Assembly (NCBI GenBank): GCA_013360585.1
Contig: JABWBH010000039.1
Span: 1 to 45,535 of the forward strand
Source of the DNA: Phycisphaerae bacterium
Lineage (GTDB): Bacteria > Planctomycetota > Phycisphaerae > UBA1845
Direction: 5' to 3'
Length of the DNA: 45,535 bases
Positions 1-7,704 of this stretch are shown here, one piece after another. The notes below the pieces were generated by a model that saw only the letters and a program-made list of their open reading frames with translations, had not been told where the DNA came from and did not search any database. Within the stretch, counting starts at the first letter, position 1; every line of letters starts with the position of its first letter. A program made the position numbers and the translations under genes.

Positions 1-94
1 CGCCTCCATCACCTGCTTGCCGCCCGAGCGGCGGAAGTCGCCGGATTGCGAGCGGACAATCCGCATCCCCGGATGCGCCCGGATCGCCTCCTCG
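1..94. repeat. 94-bp exact direct repeat, copy 1 (pairs with 1833-1926)
   Basis: Every base of 1-94 matches 1833-1926 in the same orientation, and identity ends abruptly at 94/1926. The repeat may extend leftwards beyond the window. Both copies lie inside YtfQ-like coding sequence on the minus strand. Confidence 0.95.
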
Positions 95-156
95 AACCCC
101 CGCTTGCGGTCGTTCGCCGGCCCATGAAATATCGGAACCACGGGAAGGTTCGCCGC
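1..156 (-). pseudogene. Fragment of a YtfQ-like sugar-binding protein gene, cut by the window edge
   Basis: Read on the minus strand from about position 156, an open frame gives a PANDRKRGFEEAI stretch and then the same residues as the gene at 1500-2424. The first 94 bases are identical to 1833-1926. The frame is closed upstream by a TGA at 157-159 and has no convincing start or ribosome site, so this is a gene fragment, not an intact 5' end. The DRKRGF block matches the DRKKGF region of E. coli YtfQ, the galactofuranose-binding periplasmic protein of an ABC transporter. That is the region missing from the copy at 1500-2424. The rest lies outside the window. It could be a decayed paralogue, a rearrangement product or a misassembly. 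Confidence 0.6.
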
Positions 157-259
157 TCAGAATACGGAACCCGCCTGGGATAAAGGTTATATCTATATAT
201 TTTTAAAAGAGTTATGTTGCTTTCTGGCTTTTCGTCGCGCCGGTTGACGTCTACCGAGC

Positions 260-294
260 TTGTGTCTCACGAAACGGCGTCTTGTGAGACACAA
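260..294. promoter_or_regulatory. 11-bp perfect inverted repeat downstream of the Fic gene
   Basis: TTGTGTCTCAC at 260-270 is the exact reverse complement of 284-294, with a 13-base spacer. It lies just past the Fic stop codon and beside an AT-rich stretch (181-216) that stands out in this GC-rich DNA. No T-run follows on either side, so an intrinsic terminator is unlikely. The size and symmetry would suit an operator for a dimeric DNA-binding protein, possibly one acting on a gene to the left of the window. The role is unknown. Confidence 0.45.
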
Positions 295-320
295 ACTCCG
301 TAGCCGCGCATACGCGCGAC

Positions 321-1489
321 TCAAAAGACCTTGCGACCCTCCGCGATGTTCAGAAGCTCCGGAAAGATCAGGATCGCGGGTCGCCGTCCGCTACCGGCAC
401 GAAGCTCCTTCAACAGCCCGTTATCCCGCACCACACGCACGATCCGGGTCGCCGTCCCGCGCGGAATCCCGATCGACGCGACAAAGTCCGACGTCTTGAA
501 AATCGGCCGATTGAAGAACCAGTCGAGCGCCCGCACGGCGTACTGCGAATGCGTCTGCTCGGCAATCCAATCCTTCTTCGCTTCGTACAGCTCCAGAATC
601 GCCTTCGCCTTGGCTTCGTTGTCGCGCGCCTGAGCCGTCAGTGCCTCAAGAAAGAAAACGCACCAGCCGGTCCAGTCGCCGTCGCGCGAGACCGCCAGAA
701 GGCGCTCGTAGTATTGATCGCGCCGAGCCTCCAGGTACGCGCTGACGTAGAAGTCCGGGCTGCTGAGCAGTTGCTTGTCCACGAGGAACAGTGGCACGAG
801 CAATCGCCCCAGACGCCCGTTGCCATCGAGGAACGGGTGGATCGCTTCGAATCCGCGTGCAGGAGCGCGAGTTGCACCAGCTTGTCCGGCGCTTCCCCGT
901 TCAGGCACTTCTCCCACGCGGACATCAGCTCCGGCACGCGGTCCGCGCCCGGCGGCACGAACCGCACCTGCTCGACCTTGCAGCCGGCCGGCCCAATCCA
1001 ATTCGGAATCCGCCGGTAATCTTCCGGCGTCTTGTTCTCGCCGCGCACGCCGTGCATCAGAACGCGGTGCGCATCGCGCACGACGCGCTGCGAGAGCGGC
1101 AGTTTCTTCATCGCTTCGACGGCGTGCCGCATTGCCTGACGGTAGTTCAACACTTCCTGGATGTCGTCGCGCTTCTCCCCCGTCGCCGACTCCGCCGCCG
1201 CCTCGAATTCCAGCACTTCGCCCAGCGTCGCCTGCGTGCCCTCGATCTTGCTCGACAGCACGGCTTCCTGCGAGGTCAGCGGCGACAGCAGAACCTGGGC
1301 GTTGGGGATGCCATGCAGCACGCCTTCGTAACGCGCCACAGCCGCATTCGCCGGACCGATCAGCGGAATCAGCCGCTCCCAGTCGAGCTTGGCCGGCGGG
1401 AATTTTCCTTCGTGATACCGTGTCGCAGCCATCGGACGACCGTTCGCGCAGGCAAAAGCCCGCAGTGCGGGTTGGTACTCCCGTTTCAC
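321..1489 (-). pseudogene. Fic family AMP-transferase with winged-helix C-terminus, frameshifted
   Basis: Two overlapping frames together make a full-length Fic protein of about 389 residues. The N-terminal frame carries SSKIEGTQAT, which fits the class II inhibitory helix motif [S/T]xxxE[G/N]. It runs to LLHAD, then the frame must shift at about 845-855 to give FEAIHPFLDGNGRLGR, the catalytic HPFxDGNGR loop. Restoring one base gives HADFEAIHPF, as expected for the family. The C-terminal part (GIPRGTATRIVRVVRDNGLL) looks like a winged helix. The GTG at 1489 is the first start; an ATG at 1432 (MAATRYHEG) matches family N-termini better. Fic enzymes transfer AMP to protein hydroxyls. The gene lies 10 bp downstream of the broken sugar-binding gene. 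The single-base shift may be a real mutation or a sequence error. Confidence 0.85.
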
Positions 1490-1499
1490 GAGTAACGGT

Positions 1500-2424
1500 T
1501 CAGTACTCTCTTTCCTTCACCGCCTCGGCGGCGTCCTTCTGCTCGAAGAGGCGATCCGGGTTGATGATTTTCTTCGGGATGGTTTCGCCGCGGACGTGCT
1601 TCTCGATCGTGTCGAAGAGGAGCGGGCCCATCAGGGGGTTGCACTCCACCGTCGCATTTAACGTTCCCGCGATCATCGCCTCGAACGCAGCGCGGACCGC
1701 GTCGATCGAGATGATGAGCACGTCCTTGCCGGGCTTGAGGCCCGCCGCGTCCAGCGCCTGGATCGCCCCCAGCGCCATGTCGTCGTTGTGCGCGTACACC
1801 GCGTCGAACTCGCGCCCCAGCGCCTGAATGAACGCCTCCATCACCTGCTTGCCGCCCGAGCGGCGGAAGTCGCCGGATTGCGAGCGGACAATCCGCATCC
1901 CCGGATGCGCCCGGATCGCCTCCTCGCCCCACCGTGCCCTGCAACTCGACGATCCGAGCCTGCCCACCGGTCTTCTCGACGAGCCAGCGCCCGGCCATCC
2001 GTCCCTCTTCGACGAAGTCGCTGGCGATCAGCGTCACGTAGAGCGAGTCGTCGGACACGTTGATGCCGCGATCGACGAGGAACACGGGGATCTTCGCCGC
2101 GCGGGCCTCCTTGAGCACCGGCTCCCAGCCGGTCTCGACGACGGGCGCGAGGATGATCGCGTCGAGCCGCTGGGCGATGAACGAGCGGATCGCCTTGATC
2201 TGGTTCTCCTGCTTGCCCTGCCCGTCGGAGAACTTCAGCTCGACGCCGCGCTTTTCGGCCTCGCCACGGATCGACTTCGTCTCCGCCGCCCGCCAGTCCG
2301 ACTCCGCCCCGACCTGGGCGAAGCCGACGCGCCGCGGGGTCTGCGCCGCGACGGGAGGAATGATGACCGTTGCAAAAGTCCACGCCCCAGCGACAAGCCA
2401 CACCCATGTTCGCCGCGTCGTCAT
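1500..2424 (-). pseudogene. YtfQ-like periplasmic sugar-binding protein, internal deletion and frameshift
   Basis: The N-terminal frame opens with a signal peptide (MTTRRTWVWLVAGAW, cleavage near VAAQ) and follows E. coli YtfQ closely: VGFAQVGAESDWRAAET, DGQGKQENQIKAIRSF and APVVETGWEPVLKEA. It reaches IVELQGTVG near 1930, where the reading frame is lost. A second frame picks up at EEAIRAHPGMRIVRSQSGDF and continues through YAHNDDMALGAIQAL to the TGA at 1500. Compared with YtfQ, about 11 residues (the DRKKGF region) are missing at the junction and the frame changes, consistent with a deletion of about 34 bases. The break falls exactly where the 94-bp repeat shared with 1-94 ends. The start has a good ribosome site (AGGAGAG, about 7 bases upstream). 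No permease or ATPase genes are seen beside it. Confidence 0.85.
1833..1926. repeat. 94-bp exact direct repeat, copy 2
   Basis: Identical to 1-94. It lies within the sugar-binding pseudogene, and its right end coincides with the frameshift/deletion junction at 1926/1927. Confidence 0.95.
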
Positions 2425-2601
2425 TCCGTTTCTCTCCTGTCAGGCGGTTCCTCGTTTACACCGCATCGGCGCACAGGTCTGCGGTCCACTCCTTTCAAAC
2501 CCAACCGGGGCACAAGAGCCGAGTGACGGGGGTACCGGCGGTCATTGAAAGACGGTCCCTACAGTAGCCCGAAGCTGGGATTCGAGCACTGGTGTGTCGC
2601 T

Positions 2602-2626
2602 CGATAACAGTCCGATAACCTGTTAT
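2602..2626 (+). promoter_or_regulatory. Candidate regulator site upstream of the G14 promoter
   Basis: CGATAAC occurs twice, at 2602-2608 and 2613-2619, 11 bp apart (about one helical turn). The second copy forms half of the imperfect palindrome ATAACCTGTTAT at 2615-2626. The cluster ends 4 bases before the -35 box at 2631, a usual place for an activator. The function is inferred from position and symmetry only. Confidence 0.4.
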
Positions 2627-2630
2627 GGCG

Positions 2631-2664
2631 TTGACAGGCTGAACGGGGGGGGGGGGGGTACAAT
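2631..2664 (+). promoter_or_regulatory. Promoter with a G14 tract in the -35/-10 spacer, probably phase-variable
   Basis: TTGACA at 2631-2636 is a perfect -35 box and TACAAT at 2659-2664 matches the -10 consensus at five of six bases. The spacer is 22 bases, 14 of them an uninterrupted G run, so the present spacing is longer than the optimal 17. Losing five G would give 17. Poly-G/C runs in promoter spacers that alter transcription by slipped-strand mispairing are known from Neisseria (porA, opc). The first start codon with a ribosome site downstream is at 2729, opening the small cysteine-rich protein. Confidence 0.65.
2645..2658 (+). repeat. Homopolymer of 14 G
   Basis: Fourteen consecutive G residues inside the promoter spacer. 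Runs of this length are strongly prone to slippage in replication. The exact count is also uncertain by most sequencing methods. Confidence 0.9.
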
Positions 2665-2674
2665 TCCGACTGTT

Positions 2675-2711
2675 CCCAAGGGGCTGCTACGCAAACGGGG
2701 CGGGCCTTGGG
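2675..2711 (+). other. Inverted repeat in the leader of the cysteine-rich gene
   Basis: CCCAAGG (2675-2681) can pair with CCTTGGG (2705-2711) across a 23-base loop. It lies between the -10 box and the ATG at 2729, and ends just before the GGAAG ribosome site. It might influence translation, but the loop is large and no T-run follows. Confidence 0.3.
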
Positions 2712-2728
2712 GCAACGGAAGAACACGA

Positions 2729-3097
2729 ATGCGGTACATGCTGTGCTTGGCGACGGTCGTCAGTCCTTTCGTATCGCCGAATGTGTCAAATAGAATTGCA
2801 GAGCCGCGTCCATTGCGCAATTCCCCCTCACTTTGCGACCTTGAGTTCAATCAAAGCTGATCCGGTTCCGGGTGCTGCTTGGGAATGGAGTGCAGCTTCT
2901 ACAGATATACATACCACGCGTACTGCGAAGGCACATGCGGCGATTGCATTGACGTGGACTGGGAGTACACGTTGGTCTATTGGTTTTATTCGTGTTCCGG
3001 AGGATGTTCTCCGCCGCACCCGGCGGCGATCGAATGCAACCTGAACACCGAGTTGGAAATCTGGGCGGACCAGCCGATCGAATGTGATTGCTGGTAG
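2729..3097 (+). CDS. Small secreted cysteine-rich protein (cassette copy 1), interrupted by an in-frame TGA
   Basis: From an ATG at 2729 with GGAAG about 7 bases upstream, the frame gives a short signal-like N-terminus (MRYMLCLATVVSPFVS) and runs 43 residues to a TGA at 2858-2860. The same frame then stays open for 78 codons, rich in cysteine (about 11 Cys, with CC, CEGTCGDC and CDCW near the end), to a TAG at 3095. An independent start at 2885 (ATG) or 2879 (TTG) is possible but has no clear ribosome site and would lose the signal peptide. Either this is one gene carrying a nonsense mutation, or two ORFs. It is followed by a larger secreted protein at 3252, the same arrangement as at 40815-41210 and 43145-43540. 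No database family is recognised. Confidence 0.5.
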
Positions 3098-3251
3098 GCG
3101 AGTCGAGGCGAAATGAAAGCACCGTTGCAGAACCGAGCCGCGCGGTCATGGAAGCGCAGGATTCAGTTTTTGATGCGGGTTTTGAAACAGCGTGTTTTTG
3201 AGATTGAACACGGGTTCCTGTCGTGTGCGTCCTTTGATTGAGGAGAATCGA

Positions 3252-4241
3252 ATGATGATCAATACTACCAGGCATTCCTGTGGAAAATCGTGGTTCCGAT
3301 GGATGATGTTGACGCCGTCGCTACTCGTTCCGGTCGTTGCAGCGCCATTCATTAGTTCTCCAGCGCGGGCGGACATTCCGACGCTTGGCGAGATCAAGGT
3401 GAAGACCGACGCACAAAGGCAGGCGATAAGAAGTATTCGATTGACGGAGAGAGAGACGATCGACGTTGAACCTCGCGATGATGCTGAAGCCGAGGCGCGT
3501 GACCATATGGTCGCCGCGCAGACCGAATCAGGCCTGCCGTCCGGGCACTTGGACGTCGATGGCAGTCTGACCGTCATGCGGTTGAACAACCACCTGGATT
3601 TGACGGTTGTTCGAGAAATTGACCGGAGGGTTTCGAAGGCGCGACTTGGCATGACCGACGCCAGAAACACGGCGGAGCTGGCGCAGACTCATCAGCTATC
3701 ACCGCGAGCCGCGTCCGGGCTGGATCAATCGAGAATCGTGATCCTGGACGGCGAAAAGGAGGTTCGGATTCCGAATGGGCGATCGGTTGCCGCGGTCATG
3801 AAAAGCCCGGAGAAGAGGCTTGCTCAAGAACTCTCGATGGATCGTCTGGGCCTTCTGCCGGAGTGGGTTTTTGACGAACGATATTCAGTCAACATCAGTC
3901 AGGTCACCGATTCGACCTTCCGACTCACGGGGCGTCATGAATCGCAGCTTGCCTTCGAGGCGATTGTCGACCGCGCTTTGGACTATCGTGTTCAGTCGAT
4001 CAGGGTTTACAGTGAAGGTCAATTTGTCCAGGTTGATCGCAGCTATTCCGATTATCGCCGTGCGCACGATATGTGGATCCCGTGGAGCTTTGAGGAGCGG
4101 ATTCAGCGAGAGGCGTCCGCGAATGCCAAACTCACGAGCCGCCAGTTGGAAGCATTTGAGGTTAATATTGAGTTTCAACCCGACATCTTCTTGATTCCTG
4201 AGGGATTTCGGGTGCAGCATGTTGACATAACCCCACAATAA
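3252..4241 (+). CDS. Secreted LolA-like protein of unknown function (cassette copy 1)
   Basis: About 329 residues. The ATG at 3252 is chosen because GAGGAG lies 7 bases upstream. The signal peptide covers roughly residues 1-40, with a hydrophobic stretch PSLLVPVVAAPF and ARADIP at the cleavage site. The C-terminal half reads as extended strands ending in a HDMWIPWSFEERI segment and a final IPEGFRVQHVD. That order (G/xMWxP motif, then a strand with charged residues, then a xxPxGxxV ending) is shared with the proteins at 39745-40638 and 41619-43025 and recalls LolA/LolB-type lipoprotein-binding beta-sheets. Homology by eye is weak. It follows the cysteine-rich gene by 154 bp, probably in one transcript from the G14 promoter. 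Confidence 0.65.
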   Translation: MMINTTRHSCGKSWFRWMMLTPSLLVPVVAAPFISSPARADIPTLGEIKVKTDAQRQAIRSIRLTERETIDVEPRDDAEAEARDHMVAAQTESGLPSGHLDVDGSLTVMRLNNHLDLTVVREIDRRVSKARLGMTDARNTAELAQTHQLSPRAASGLDQSRIVILDGEKEVRIPNGRSVAAVMKSPEKRLAQELSMDRLGLLPEWVFDERYSVNISQVTDSTFRLTGRHESQLAFEAIVDRALDYRVQSIRVYSEGQFVQVDRSYSDYRRAHDMWIPWSFEERIQREASANAKLTSRQLEAFEVNIEFQPDIFLIPEGFRVQHVDITPQ

Positions 4242-4397
4242 CCTGAGGGGACGTTCGTGGGAAGGAACCGACGGCGACCAACCCAGACGGACTCGTTTTT
4301 CGGGAAGGATCCATGGTTTGCGGAGAGACCGGGTCGTTCCAGCCAACGTGATCTTGAAACGATCGCTGGCCCGCGCCGGAGGTTCTGCGACACCGTC

Positions 4398-5759
4398 TTA
4401 ATGATCGCCGGCGGTCCGATGTCGCGCGGCCGGCGATGTTGTTGCCGGATGTGCCTCGGCGGGCGGGCTCACCGCTGTAGCCTCGAGCACCTTGCGGATC
4501 GCCCGGCCGCACGCCCGGACATACCGGTCCGTCACGCCGATCATCCGCGGCAGGCTCACAAGCTGACGACAGAGTTTCTCGCTGACCGGCAGATCCGCCT
4601 GCCGCGTGATGTCCTCCCACGGCCGGGTGAAGTCGTAGCACACGCCGCCGAGCTTGCGCCGGTCCACTTCGGTGAAGAGCGGCGCGCGGTGCAACATGCC
4701 GTAGGTGAAGTTGACCTGCGAATACCGATCGACCGTCAGCGGCACGCCTTCCTTCTCGACGGCTTTGACGAACTCCTCACGTGAAAGTCCGCCGCGCTCC
4801 TCGCCCTCGTAGATCAGCACGAAAGACTGATACCCGCCGCGCACCGCCCCGGGCAGCGTCTCCTGCGGACGAAGGTTCGGCGCGCCTTGCAGCTCGCGGC
4901 ACAGAATGTCCCACGCCCGGGCGCACCGCCGATTCAGCCTCGGCAGGCGCTTCAGCGAGGGCAGCGCCAGGTGCATTGCGCACTGATGCGGGCGGAATTT
5001 GTGCCCGAGGCTCATGTCGCCGAAGTCGAACGTGCCGGCGGCCTGCCCGCGCGCGATCCGACCGAAGTGCCCGAAGATCAGCATCCGGTCGTACAAGACC
5101 GGATCATCCGTGACCGCGACGCCCGCTTCACCGCCGTCGACGGCTTTGCCCGCGTTGAGGCTGAAGCACCCCACGTCGCCCCACGTGCCCACCGGACGGC
5201 CCTGGTACACCGCGCCGTGCGCGTGCGAGCAATCCTCCACGAGAGCGAGCCGATGCCGGTCAGCGATCTTGCGGATGCGGTCCATCTCCGCCGGATTGCC
5301 CCAGACGTGGACGACGCTGATCGCACGGGTGCGCGGCGTAATCTTGCGCTCGATGTCCGCGGGGTCCGCGGTCAGGGTTTGCGGATCAATGTCGCAGAAG
5401 ACGGGCGTGGCCCCGCATTGCAGAACGGGCGTCGCGGTGGCGTGCCACGTGTACGACGGCACGATCACTTCATCCCCCGGGCGGACGCCGACGGCGAAGT
5501 ATGCGCTGTGCAGGGTGGCGGTTCCGCTGTTCATCGCCAGAGCGTGATCCGCGCCGACGTAGCGCTTGAAGGCGTCCTCGAACTTCTTGACGATCTTCGA
5601 CCCGTCGCCGATCGTCGTCTTCCCGCGGGACAGGCGCGGGATCATCGACAACACGTCGCGCGTCATCACCGCCGCCGTGTAAAGCCGGTGCAGCGGGTGC
5701 GGGAAAGGCGACCAGACCGTGCGACGTCCTCCCCGGATGGCGAGTCTTTCTTGCGTCAT
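4398..5759 (-). CDS. DegT/DnrJ/EryC1/StrS family PLP aminotransferase
   Basis: 453 residues from an ATG at 5759 with AGGAG 8 bases upstream; a longer reading from 5792 is possible. Family features in order: MNSGTATLHSAYFAVGVRPGDEVIVPSYTW in the cofactor phosphate region, HVWGNPAEMD, VEDCSHAHGA with the pyridine-binding Asp, and CFSLNAGKAVDGGEAG with the Schiff-base Lys. The family usually transaminates keto-sugars for surface polysaccharides or antibiotics, or acts as a dehydratase. No sugar-nucleotide genes adjoin, so the substrate is unknown. The C-terminus (last 25 residues, Ala/Pro/His rich) is an extension beyond the fold. The gene is convergent with the secreted protein at 3252-4241. 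Confidence 0.9.
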   Translation of the reverse strand: MTQERLAIRGGRRTVWSPFPHPLHRLYTAAVMTRDVLSMIPRLSRGKTTIGDGSKIVKKFEDAFKRYVGADHALAMNSGTATLHSAYFAVGVRPGDEVIVPSYTWHATATPVLQCGATPVFCDIDPQTLTADPADIERKITPRTRAISVVHVWGNPAEMDRIRKIADRHRLALVEDCSHAHGAVYQGRPVGTWGDVGCFSLNAGKAVDGGEAGVAVTDDPVLYDRMLIFGHFGRIARGQAAGTFDFGDMSLGHKFRPHQCAMHLALPSLKRLPRLNRRCARAWDILCRELQGAPNLRPQETLPGAVRGGYQSFVLIYEGEERGGLSREEFVKAVEKEGVPLTVDRYSQVNFTYGMLHRAPLFTEVDRRKLGGVCYDFTRPWEDITRQADLPVSEKLCRQLVSLPRMIGVTDRYVRACGRAIRKVLEATAVSPPAEAHPATTSPAARHRTAGDH

Positions 5760-5972
5760 GCTTCGTGCTCCTGTCTGCCGCCGACGGCTCAAAGCATCCT
5801 CGCGCTCACTTCCGGAGACGGCCGAAGCGGCGGCGACGTTCTCAGCGCGCCGTCATTCGTGAAACGGCGAATTCACGGGTAAAAGCTACCCGCGGAAGAA
5901 CCGCGCGACCAGAGGCGGCCGAGCGACGTGTGCCTCATTCCCAGGCTGGCGCGATGCGGACCTTACGAACGC

Positions 5973-6001
5973 AAAAAGGCCGACCCGTCAGGGTCGGCCT
6001 T
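5973..6001 (-). terminator. Rho-independent terminator of the PEP-CTERM gene
   Basis: On the minus strand AAGGCCGACCC and GGGTCGGCCTT form an 11-bp stem with a four-base loop, followed by a run of T. It sits about 65 bp past the PEP-CTERM stop codon. Confidence 0.9.
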
Positions 6002-6065
6002 CGCAGAAATCAAATCAGCCTTGGGGCCGTCACCGAAGCGACCGGCATCCGGGCGTTACGCCCGA

Positions 6066-6704
6066 CTACCGATTGCGGCGACGGAGCAGGGCAAACGCGC
6101 CCAGTCCGAGGAGCGCGAGGCTCGCCGGCTCCGGCGTCAGGGGCAGAACGCCGCCCGACGTGCTCTGTCCGCCCGGAAGAATGTTGCCCTTGCCGATGAA
6201 ATACGTCTCGAGGTCGTTGTTGAACCCGGTCTGGAAGTACAGGCCGTGATCGCGATTGCCGTCGTCGTTCGGCTGACCGACGAGGTTCAGCTCGCCGGGC
6301 GAGTTGAACGTGAAGCTGTACCGACCGATCTCCGTGGGGGTGTCCGTCAGATCCAGGATGAAGCCCGGGATCGGGTCGAAGCCGATGTAGTTCGCGCGGA
6401 CGACCGTCGGGATGTCGCTGTAGATTTCCTTGAAGTACAGGCTGTCGTCGATGCCCGTGATGTTCCAGGCATACCCGATGTTCGAGATGCCAGAGCTGAA
6501 CTCCTGGTCCATCTGCATCAGACGCACGCTGGAAATCGACGTGCCCTGCGGCGCCGCCAGGCTGATCACCGCATCGTAATTCTGACCGGCGAACAACGCA
6601 TTGTTGTCGAACCCGTCAACGCGCATATCAAGAATGATGTCACCCGCGTAAACGGCCGACGACATCGCCAGCATCGCCAACCCGAAAATTGCTTTCCTGA
6701 TCAT
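6066..6704 (-). CDS. PEP-CTERM sorted exported protein
   Basis: 212 residues. An N-terminal signal peptide (MIRKAIFGLAMLAMSSAVYA, cleavage before GDI) precedes a beta-rich domain of about 160 residues, then a Gly/Ser linker and the C-terminal signal TPEPASLALLGLGAFALLRRRNR. This PEP motif, hydrophobic helix and Arg cluster is the recognition tail for an exosortase (EpsH/XrtA type), which cleaves and attaches the protein at the envelope, often in exopolysaccharide-producing bacteria. No exosortase gene is in the window. The central domain resembles no enzyme known to me. GGGGAG precedes the ATG. Transcription appears monocistronic, with its own terminator. Confidence 0.9.
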   Translation of the reverse strand: MIRKAIFGLAMLAMSSAVYAGDIILDMRVDGFDNNALFAGQNYDAVISLAAPQGTSISSVRLMQMDQEFSSGISNIGYAWNITGIDDSLYFKEIYSDIPTVVRANYIGFDPIPGFILDLTDTPTEIGRYSFTFNSPGELNLVGQPNDDGNRDHGLYFQTGFNNDLETYFIGKGNILPGGQSTSGGVLPLTPEPASLALLGLGAFALLRRRNR

Positions 6705-7394
6705 GTTCTCCCCAAGCCTCCTTTTGAATCCCGCGACGTAAGTCCGCCTCCCTCACGCCCTGACTCGCGGTTACCCGCCAAGCCCGGCATCACCTCCCGC
6801 GAAGCCGCGGGCGGCGCTCATCATATCGTACTTTCGGCAGTCAACGGACTTTCCGTTGAACGAGAACCCGCCTGAGAACGGCGACCCACGAAGGAAACCC
6901 GCTCCTTCCTGCCCGCCTCAGCGCGATACCCCTCCTGCCTCCAGCCTGCCTCGGCGCGCCTCAGACGCACTTCGACAGACCGATCGTCCCGTGATGCTAC
7001 CTAAACCGGGCGATCGAATCAAGCCCAAAATTGCCCGTATCAAAAAATTCACCAAGGTTCCGCTTCCGCTGGGCAATCAGGCTATCCGGACGGGAAAAAG
7101 GTGTTCCAGTTGCTGGCCGTCCCCGGTCAAAAAAACGTCGCAACATCAATAAGGGAAATATTTTACGTGATATGAAATCCGCCACTGCGCCTTTTCGCCG
7201 ACACAACGACCGATAAAATGAATCCCTCTCCGCTGCTCGTGCGACCGGAATGACAGCTTTATCGCTCCTTTTCCTGCGGGTTCAGTCTCTTTCCCGTGAT
7301 TCTTAACCCGCGCTGCCGACCAGAACCGAGGCCCCGATGCTTCTGGCAGGGGTCCGAGAACCGCCGCCGGGGGGCTGGGCATTGAACCCCGGGG
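6705..7394. other. Intergenic region without a convincing gene
   Basis: About 690 bp between the PEP-CTERM gene and the protease remnant. Short open frames on both strands have no ribosome site, signal or recognisable motif. On the minus strand a TATGAT at about 6830 may belong to the PEP-CTERM promoter, but no well-spaced -35 box was found. A modestly AT-rich patch lies at about 7140-7180. Confidence 0.5.
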
Positions 7395-7629
7395 GAAGCG
7401 CATTTACGAACCGGTGGACGGAACCGAAGTCACATTCGACGTCGGGGGGAGCCGAGATCGAGTTCGTGGGCGATCGGGTCTGGACCACCATCATCATCGG
7501 CGCGGACGATGCGGAGCCGATCCTCGGCGTGACCGCGTCGAATCCGTCGGTATCGAAGTGGGCCCGCGCTCGCAGCGCCTCCAGCGTCTGCCGGCGGTGC
7601 GGTTGAAACGGGTGAATCAGGTGGGCTGA
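7395..7629 (+). pseudogene. Remnant of a clan AA (retropepsin-like) aspartic protease
   Basis: Joining two frames gives the C-terminal half of a clan AA aspartic protease-like domain. The frames contribute EPVDGTEVTFDVGG, then AEIEFVGDRVWTTIIIG and AEPILGVTA, then ESVGIEVGPRSQRLQRLP. The family typically has VxLGxxALExxGLxVDPxxxxLxP here. Frameshifts are needed at about 7445 and 7540. The N-terminal half with the catalytic DTGA is absent. The piece lies directly after sequence without coding signs and before smc on the other strand. It is a decayed gene fragment. Confidence 0.65.
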
Positions 7630-7704
7630 GGACGTCCGAGCGACTTGGCGGCGCGTCTGCTCGCGGCGGCGCCTGTGACGAAGGCACGTCGGTCGATCGT
7701 TCGT

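Noticed and set aside
2561-2600. tRNA-like GGGATTCGAGC sequence
   Set aside because: No acceptor stem, anticodon arm or CCA context could be built around it.
2858-2900. Selenocysteine insertion at the TGA of the cysteine-rich gene
   Set aside because: The stem after the TGA is only five base pairs, begins closer than usual, and lacks a clear SECIS loop; a nonsense mutation or separate start is simpler.
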